Of a stretch of DNA of 64,000 nt, positions 59,523-64,000 are shown piece after piece. Numbering within the stretch: the first letter of the stretch is position 1; every line of letters starts with the position of its first letter. The notes under the pieces are model-generated. The model was not told the DNA's origin. It searched no databases and was given only the letters and a program-made list of their open reading frames with translations. This DNA comes from UBA1952 sp965246905 (GTDB taxonomy: Bacteria > Bacteroidota > Bacteroidia > Chitinophagales > Chitinophagaceae), in NCBI GenBank assembly GCA_965246905.1, contig CBDFFZ010000032.1:1-64000 (forward strand). Reading direction: 5' to 3'. A program made the position numbers and the translations under genes.

Positions 59523-60482
59523 ATGAAGATAGGGCTGGATATAATGGGAGGGGATTTTGCCCCGGCGGAAGCCATCGAAGGCGCAATACAGTTTTTGCAG
59601 GAAACTGCAGATCCTTCTGTGCATCTGTTGCTCATTGGAGCTCCCGATGCTATTGCTCCCTACGCAGAGGAGCTGAAAACTTTCGAAGGCCGCTATACGC
59701 TCGTGCCCGCATCGCAGGTAATAGATATGCATGAGCATCCTACGAAGGCGATGAAGGAAAAGCCGGATTCAAGCATCGCTATTGGATTTGGGGCCCTTGC
59801 GCGCGGTAAAGCGGATGCCTTCATCAGTGCTGGCAATACCGGAGCTATGATGGTGGGGTCTATGTATTCCGTAAAAACCATTGAAGGCATTCTTCGTCCT
59901 ACTATCGCATCGCCGGTGCCGCGTACCGATGGTAAGTTCGGCCTGCTGCTCGATGTAGGCATCAATGCCGATTGCAAGCCGGAAAACCTGGTTCAGTTTG
60001 CAGAGCTCGGCTCGCTGTATATGCAGCGCGTATTCGGTATTGAAAATCCGCGCATTGGTCTGCTGAATATCGGTGAGGAAGAAGGTAAAGGCAATATTCT
60101 CGCTCAAGCCGCTTATCCGCTGCTAAAAGAAAATACATCTATCCAGTTCATCGGTAATGTTGAGGGCCGGGATCTGTTCTCTGATAAATGCGATGTACTG
60201 GTTTGTGAAGGCTTTGTGGGCAATGTGGTTTTAAAATCAGCCGAATCCTGCTACGATATTTTCAAAGTCCAGCGTGGCATTAATGATGAGGTGCTGGAGT
60301 ATTTCAATTATGAAGTTTATGGCGGTACCCCCATACTCGGCATCAACAGCCCGGTAATTATCGGGCATGGCATATCCTCAGCGCTTGCATTTAAGAATAT
60401 GATAGATGTGGCGCGGAAAATCGTTGCCTCTAATCTCGTAGATGCATTCCGGCAGCATTTTGCAGTTGTGCCGCAAGCTTAG
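59523..60482 (+). CDS. plsX: phosphate acyltransferase PlsX
   Basis: Makes acyl-phosphate from acyl-ACP for phospholipid synthesis. 319 residues; MKIGLDIMGGDFAPAEAIEG at the start, PTKAMKEKPDSSIAIGFGAL near 77, ADAFISAGNTGAMMVGSMYS near 100, LLDVGINADCKPENLVQFAE near 141, CDVLVCEGFVGNVVLKSAES near 222 and GINSPVIIGHGISSALAFKN near 277 are all as expected. It follows rpmF by 21 bases. fabH, which commonly follows plsX, is not here; a terminator ends the unit. Confidence 0.96.
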   Translation: MKIGLDIMGGDFAPAEAIEGAIQFLQETADPSVHLLLIGAPDAIAPYAEELKTFEGRYTLVPASQVIDMHEHPTKAMKEKPDSSIAIGFGALARGKADAFISAGNTGAMMVGSMYSVKTIEGILRPTIASPVPRTDGKFGLLLDVGINADCKPENLVQFAELGSLYMQRVFGIENPRIGLLNIGEEEGKGNILAQAAYPLLKENTSIQFIGNVEGRDLFSDKCDVLVCEGFVGNVVLKSAESCYDIFKVQRGINDEVLEYFNYEVYGGTPILGINSPVIIGHGISSALAFKNMIDVARKIVASNLVDAFRQHFAVVPQA

Positions 60483-60509
60483 GCTTTTTATACCTGGAAA
60501 ATTTTTTGG

Positions 60510-60533
60510 AACCCCGGCTTATAGTCCGGGGTT
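60510..60533 (+). terminator. terminator of plsX
   Basis: An 8-bp stem AACCCCGG/CCGGGGTT with an 8-base loop, followed by TATTTTTT. Confidence 0.85.
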
Positions 60534-60593
60534 TATTTTTTCCCTTTTCCGGTAAAGTTTATAATTGTTGAATTACTTTGCTCTATTCGATTT

Positions 60594-61235
60594 ATGGAAA
60601 CCATATATTGCCTTAGTGGACTGGGCGCAGATCAAAGAATTTTTCAAAAGCTGGACATACCCGGCTATCAGCTTGCGCCCATACACTGGGCGGACTATGA
60701 CAAGCATGATGACCTGCCTTGTTATGCCCAGAAAATGGCTGTACAAATCCCTGACGACAACCCCATTATTCTGGGCGTTTCTTTTGGCGGAATGCTCGCT
60801 TCGGAAATTGCAAAAATCCGTAAGGTAAAAAAAGTGATACTTGTATCATCTGCAAAGGATTCTACCGAGTTGCCGCCGGTTGGGGGTTTCGTAAACTTTA
60901 TCGTGCATCATGGATTGCTGCCGGTTGGTATTACTAAACTCCCAAGCAGGCAAACTTACCGGCGTTTTGGCGCACAGACAGATGAGGAACAGCATCTATT
61001 GATCTCCATACTTAAAGCCACAGATAATGGCTTCCTTAAATGGGCAACGAAGGCTATGATAGATTGGCGGAGCATGCATCACGAAAATAATCTCCTGCAC
61101 ATCCACGGCACGGCCGACCGGATCATTACACCAAAGCACGTAAAGCCCGATTACTGGATAGAAGGCGGCACGCACTTTATGGTCTATCACAATGCTGCGG
61201 AGATTTCGGCGATCATTGCAAAGCATTTGGCTTAA
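60594..61235 (+). CDS. alpha/beta hydrolase
   Basis: 213 residues of the alpha/beta-hydrolase fold: YCLSGLGADQRIFQKLDIPG near 4 (oxyanion turn region), nucleophile elbow ILGVSFGGMLASEIA near 60 (G-x-S-x-G, Ser about 64), Asp in IHGTADRIITPKHV near 165 and catalytic His in GGTHFMVYHNA near 190, so the triad looks complete. The substrate is unknown. A TACTTTG box 12 bases upstream is one base short of the -7 consensus. Confidence 0.88.
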   Translation: METIYCLSGLGADQRIFQKLDIPGYQLAPIHWADYDKHDDLPCYAQKMAVQIPDDNPIILGVSFGGMLASEIAKIRKVKKVILVSSAKDSTELPPVGGFVNFIVHHGLLPVGITKLPSRQTYRRFGAQTDEEQHLLISILKATDNGFLKWATKAMIDWRSMHHENNLLHIHGTADRIITPKHVKPDYWIEGGTHFMVYHNAAEISAIIAKHLA

Positions 61236-61276
61236 GGGCTTTTATCGTATTTTACTTTTTATAGCTTTTGTTATCG

Positions 61277-61810
61277 ATGCCCATCTACACAAAGAAAATC
61301 ACCACTCCTGCAGGCACTATGATCATTGGTGCGGATGACAGAGGCATTTGTCTGTTTGATTTTGAGTACCGGAAAATGATGCCTGGCATTAAAGCGCGTA
61401 TCATCAAGTTGCTGAATAAAGATTTTGAAGAAGGCAGCCATCCGCTGCATCATATGCTGGAGGCCCAGTTGGATGAATATTTTAACGGATTGCGTAAAGT
61501 GTTCGATCTGCCGCTGCAATTCTCAGGCTCGCCCTTTCAGAAAAAAGTATGGAACTCGCTGCTGGCAATTCCTTATGGTGAAACGCGCAGCTATAAGCAG
61601 CAGGCCATAGCCTTCGGCGATGAAAAGGCCATACGCGCTGTTGCATCGGCGAATGGAGCAAATTGTCTTGCCATTATCGTGCCGTGCCACCGCGTAGTAG
61701 GTGCTGATAATTCATTAACGGGTTATGCGGGCGGGCTGCAAAGCAAGCGGTGGTTGCTTGAGCATGAGCGCCGTAACAGTGAAATAGCTTATCAGCATGA
61801 ACTTTTTTAA
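61277..61810 (+). CDS. ogt: methylated-DNA--[protein]-cysteine S-methyltransferase
   Basis: Repairs O6-alkylguanine by transferring the alkyl group to its own Cys. 177 residues: an N-terminal domain (about 1-80), then the DNA-binding domain with PFQKKVWNSLLAIPYGETRS near 88, VASANGANCLAIIVPCHRVV near 123 (acceptor Cys in PCHRVV) and TGYAGGLQSKRWLLEHE near 152. There is no AraC domain. ATG at 61277 is chosen over a TTG three codons upstream. Confidence 0.95.
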   Translation: MPIYTKKITTPAGTMIIGADDRGICLFDFEYRKMMPGIKARIIKLLNKDFEEGSHPLHHMLEAQLDEYFNGLRKVFDLPLQFSGSPFQKKVWNSLLAIPYGETRSYKQQAIAFGDEKAIRAVASANGANCLAIIVPCHRVVGADNSLTGYAGGLQSKRWLLEHERRNSEIAYQHELF

Positions 61811-61925
61811 AAGACAGCTCTAATAATAAAAATATTCATTTTGATGACAGGATAATGACGCATAAAACTGATTGTTAAGCAGTTCAATCAGAATGTGTTG
61901 AAGAAAATCTTCTCTGTTTTTGTTT

Positions 61926-61933
61926 TACATTTG
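61926..61933 (+). promoter_or_regulatory. -7 promoter element of the RNase P RNA gene
   Basis: TACATTTG (TAnnTTTG), ending four bases before the predicted RNA 5' end. Confidence 0.6.
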
Positions 61934-61937
61934 TAAT

Positions 61938-62307
61938 GACTACAGGCTGGGTTATCGCTTTGCTGTAAAGCAGGGAGGAAAGTCCGGACAGCCCAGAGCA
62001 GCGCACTACCTAACGGGTAGGATCTTTTAGCAATAAAAGATACAAACAGTGCCACAGAAAATAACCGCCGCTTGCAAAAGTGGTAAGGGTGAAAACGTAG
62101 GGTAAGAGCCTACGGTGTTTATCGGCAACGATAAATACGGGTAAACCTTGCGTGCTGAAATGCCAAATAGGCGTACGATTGAGGGCGGCTCGCCCGATGT
62201 ACGTGGGTTGGCAGCTAAAGTCCCGCAGTGATGCGGGAACGAGATAAATGATAGCCGTCCTGCGTGATGAACAGGATTACAGAATCCGGCTTATAGGTTT
62301 GTAGTTG
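61938..62307 (+). ncRNA. rnpB: RNase P RNA (bacterial type A)
   Basis: The catalytic RNA that matures tRNA 5' ends. Conserved blocks in order are GAGGAAAGTCCGGAC near 61974 (CR I), ACAGAAAATAACCGCC near 62054, GGTAAGGGTGAAAACG and TAAGAGCC (CR II/III), TAAAGTCCCGC near 62218, and ACAGAATCCGGCTTA near 62279 (CR V). P1 pairs ACTAC at 61939-61943 with GTAGT at 62301-62305, which sets the ends. About 370 nt, normal size. It has a -7 promoter and a strong terminator. Confidence 0.95.
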
Positions 62308-62324
62308 TTTTGGTTAAATGATGC

Positions 62325-62350
62325 GAGCGCCGTGGTTTGCCCCGGCGCTC
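62325..62350 (+). terminator. terminator of the RNase P RNA gene
   Basis: An 8-bp stem GAGCGCCG/CGGCGCTC with a 10-base loop, followed by TCTTTTT. Confidence 0.85.
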
Positions 62351-62378
62351 TCTTTTTACAACTTGTTTCTGAAATTGC

Positions 62379-62413
62379 AAATGGCCTGAGCAGATGATTT
62401 GCTCAGGCCATTT
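62379..62413. terminator. bidirectional hairpin between rnpB and the UGM-like gene
   Basis: A perfect 13-bp stem AAATGGCCTGAGC/GCTCAGGCCATTT with a 9-base loop; T-runs exist on the plus strand and a shorter one on the minus strand. It sits 20 bases from the stop of the minus-strand flavoprotein gene, so it most likely ends that transcript. Confidence 0.75.
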
Positions 62414-62432
62414 TTTTAAAGATGCTAATGGC

Positions 62433-63857
62433 TTAGTAGCTTACCTCCTTGATGCTATAATCGTAAACCGAAGCTTTCTCTTTTTTAGCAATAAACTGAT
62501 CTGCAAGATCAAAGCCCATCTCTATAGAATTATCTGAATTATTATAACGGAAAATACCGGTGCGACCCAGCAGGTGTACATGGCCCGATTCAAGAAACGG
62601 AACGATTACATCCAGCTTGCTCTTATATTCAAGGTCGTAATAGGGATAAGCATACTTGATGCGCACTACAAGGTGATCCTTTACATCTTTCTCTTCAAGA
62701 TAATTAATGCGCACGGAGTCATCGATTACGCGTTTTGTAATTTCTTCATCCGTCATTTGCCAGGCCAGCGAATCGGCAAATGAGGTTATATCGAAGCAGA
62801 TAGAAGTAGTGCCGGGAGGACACATTACCGGGCTCCAGTTGCTGAACTCAACAGCGCGGTTATAGATAATATTTTTATCGGGGAAATAGAGCCAGTGATC
62901 ATTGGATACCTGTTTTTTATCTAAAAAGAGATATACGAAAATGATGTCCATATAGCGCATACCTGCTAATGCCTGCTCTACTTTTTCGTTGCGGCGCTCT
63001 TGTAGCTCATAAATAGTATGCAGCGGTATGGTAGAAATCATATTGCCGTAAGCAACCGTCTCTTCAAGACCATTGTGCTTATAGGTAACTGTTTTAGCGC
63101 CGGTATTGACACTTATTACTTCTGCGCTGGTAAGAATTTGCGCGCCTTTCTGCATAGCGCCTAAAGCCATTGCATCGGGCAACTCCTGAATACCACGCAG
63201 TGGATAGTAGAATGGGCCGCCATCAGGTGCAAGGCTGTCGTCTTCCAGGCTGTAATTGCTGAAATCAAGTCGCAGCATTTTTTTAAGGATGCGCTTTACG
63301 AGCTTCGACATATCCTCCCCCTGGAAACGCTGATCAGCCCAATCGGCAGAGATATCCGATGGGTCGTGCTGCCATATTTTAGACGTGTAAGGATAGCACA
63401 TTACATCATAGAGGCGTGTGCCATAGATATGTACAAACCAATCTTTGTAAGAGCGCAGCCCGGTCGTTTTCTTGAACTGCTTTTTAATCATATTGCCGGC
63501 AAACGAAAAACCCGAAAGGATACTCTGGGAAAGCGGCATGGCACGAAGCAGATTCTGAATCTCAAAAGGATATTTAAGATAGCGGCCAAACATATAGATG
63601 CGGCTCTTTTTGATATGCTGCTCCATTGTAAGGCCGGGCAGAGAAAAAATTTCATCCAACAATGCCCTGTTCTTGGTATGAAACCGGTGAGCGCTGTAAT
63701 CCAAGTAAAAACCTTTATGATTGATAGAACGGGAAAGGCCGCCTACAACATCTTCCTTCTCGAGCACCAGCACGGATGCGCCATTATCACACAAGCGCTT
63801 GGCAAACCCAAGTCCGGAAATCCCGCCACCGAGTATAACAAAATCAAAAGTTTTCAT
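62433..63857 (-). CDS. FAD-dependent amine-oxidase/UDP-galactopyranose-mutase-like protein
   Basis: 474 residues. FAD-binding motif DFVILGGGISGLGFAKRL near 5 with VLVLEKEDVVGGLSRS near 30; the HRFHTKNRALLDEIF, YLKYPFEIQNLLRAMP and FVHIYGTRLYDVMCYPYTSK segments resemble the UDP-galactopyranose mutase/protoporphyrinogen oxidase-like group often found in polysaccharide loci. The C-terminus has the second FAD contact LLGRTGIFRYNNSDNSIEMG. The sugar substrate is not established. It starts at ATG 63857, about 100 bases after a perfect -7 element. It is the last gene in the window. Confidence 0.85.
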   Translation of the reverse strand: MKTFDFVILGGGISGLGFAKRLCDNGASVLVLEKEDVVGGLSRSINHKGFYLDYSAHRFHTKNRALLDEIFSLPGLTMEQHIKKSRIYMFGRYLKYPFEIQNLLRAMPLSQSILSGFSFAGNMIKKQFKKTTGLRSYKDWFVHIYGTRLYDVMCYPYTSKIWQHDPSDISADWADQRFQGEDMSKLVKRILKKMLRLDFSNYSLEDDSLAPDGGPFYYPLRGIQELPDAMALGAMQKGAQILTSAEVISVNTGAKTVTYKHNGLEETVAYGNMISTIPLHTIYELQERRNEKVEQALAGMRYMDIIFVYLFLDKKQVSNDHWLYFPDKNIIYNRAVEFSNWSPVMCPPGTTSICFDITSFADSLAWQMTDEEITKRVIDDSVRINYLEEKDVKDHLVVRIKYAYPYYDLEYKSKLDVIVPFLESGHVHLLGRTGIFRYNNSDNSIEMGFDLADQFIAKKEKASVYDYSIKEVSY

Positions 63858-63956
63858 GAATAGATCTCGTAATATCCGGCAGAGCGCAATGCATGCGCGG
63901 AATGAAAAAAACTGCTCCCGCTACCGTAAACCGGGTTCTGGTTTTTGTACGACGTG

Positions 63957-63964
63957 CAAACATA
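63957..63964 (-). promoter_or_regulatory. -7 promoter element of the UGM-like gene
   Basis: The minus strand reads TATGTTTG (TAnnTTTG), implying a leader of about 95 nt; the leader has no recognisable riboswitch or open frame. Confidence 0.55.
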
Positions 63965-64000
63965 ATAATTTATCCAAGTTGCCGCTTCAGTGAATATACT

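Overview
The window reads as a chromosomal segment of a Bacteroidota bacterium, most likely a Chitinophagaceae-like member of Chitinophagales (inference, no search run). The evidence is the Bacteroidota -7 promoter element TAnnTTTG in front of many genes, few recognisable Shine-Dalgarno sites, the gliding lipoprotein GldH, proteins with type IX secretion (T9SS) C-terminal domains, a TonB receptor/DUF5689 nutrient cluster, and Bacteroidetes-type SdhA and SdhC. Most of the window is ordinary housekeeping sequence of roughly 45-50% G+C.

Layout. 1-5.9 kb (minus): the succinate dehydrogenase operon sdhC-sdhA-sdhB (sdhB cut by the window edge), interrupted at both internal junctions. DUF1569 and Uma2 genes lie between sdhC and sdhA. 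A tightly coupled SMC/AAA_21-type ATPase and PD-(D/E)XK-like nuclease pair lies between sdhA and sdhB. 6-10.7 kb (minus): a hypothetical gene, a BaiN-type flavoprotein, and the coupled run thioesterase-cinA-aroK-DUF423. 10.7-11.4 kb: dispersed repeat, perfect hairpin and a 21-bp minisatellite. 11.4-16.1 kb: FAH hydrolase, PIG-V-like membrane protein, 3-hydroxyacyl-CoA dehydrogenase and two exported proteins. 16.2-23.7 kb: ftsH-rsfS divergent from birA, an orphan histidine kinase, gldH, yicC and an EnvC-like gene. 23.9-31.4 kb: an endonuclease/phosphatase divergent from a TonB receptor, a DUF5689 lipoprotein and a T9SS cargo, which I infer to be an extracellular nucleic acid or phosphate scavenging locus. 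31.5-42.4 kb: DinB, pfkA, a ChlI/MoxR-like ATPase, arfB, a PaaE-type reductase, a sirtuin, ftsY, a PolX-like protein, gmhA-gmhB and a tiny His/Met-rich secreted protein.

42.4-46.7 kb: infA-rpmJ-rpsM-rpsK-rpsD-rpoA-rplQ, the alpha-type ribosomal operon with its own promoter and a strong terminator. L36, S4 and (later) L32 lack the zinc-ligand cysteines. 46.8-49 kb: an M43 metalloprotease with a T9SS tail. 49-51.3 kb: a 42-bp tandem repeat and an IS3-family element with an A7 frameshift site and a very large palindrome. 51.5-54.7 kb: AMP nucleosidase, serA framed by REP-like repeats, an AT-rich orphan gene and tRNA-Met. 54.7-63.9 kb: thioesterase, FAH protein, stand-alone RlmK-type methyltransferase, ABC ATPase, DUF58, DUF177-rpmF-plsX, an alpha/beta hydrolase, ogt, RNase P RNA and a UGM-like flavoprotein.

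The best candidate for an undescribed system is the ATPase plus nuclease-like pair at 483-2011. It is AT-rich, has an ATGA stop/start overlap, and is spliced into the sdh operon 8 bases from sdhA and 5 bases from sdhB, so its expression should follow central respiration. Other points of interest are a four-copy dispersed repeat, two minisatellites, catalytically degenerate EnvC and PolX proteins, a sirtuin without zinc cysteines, and several genes whose promoters predict leaderless mRNAs.
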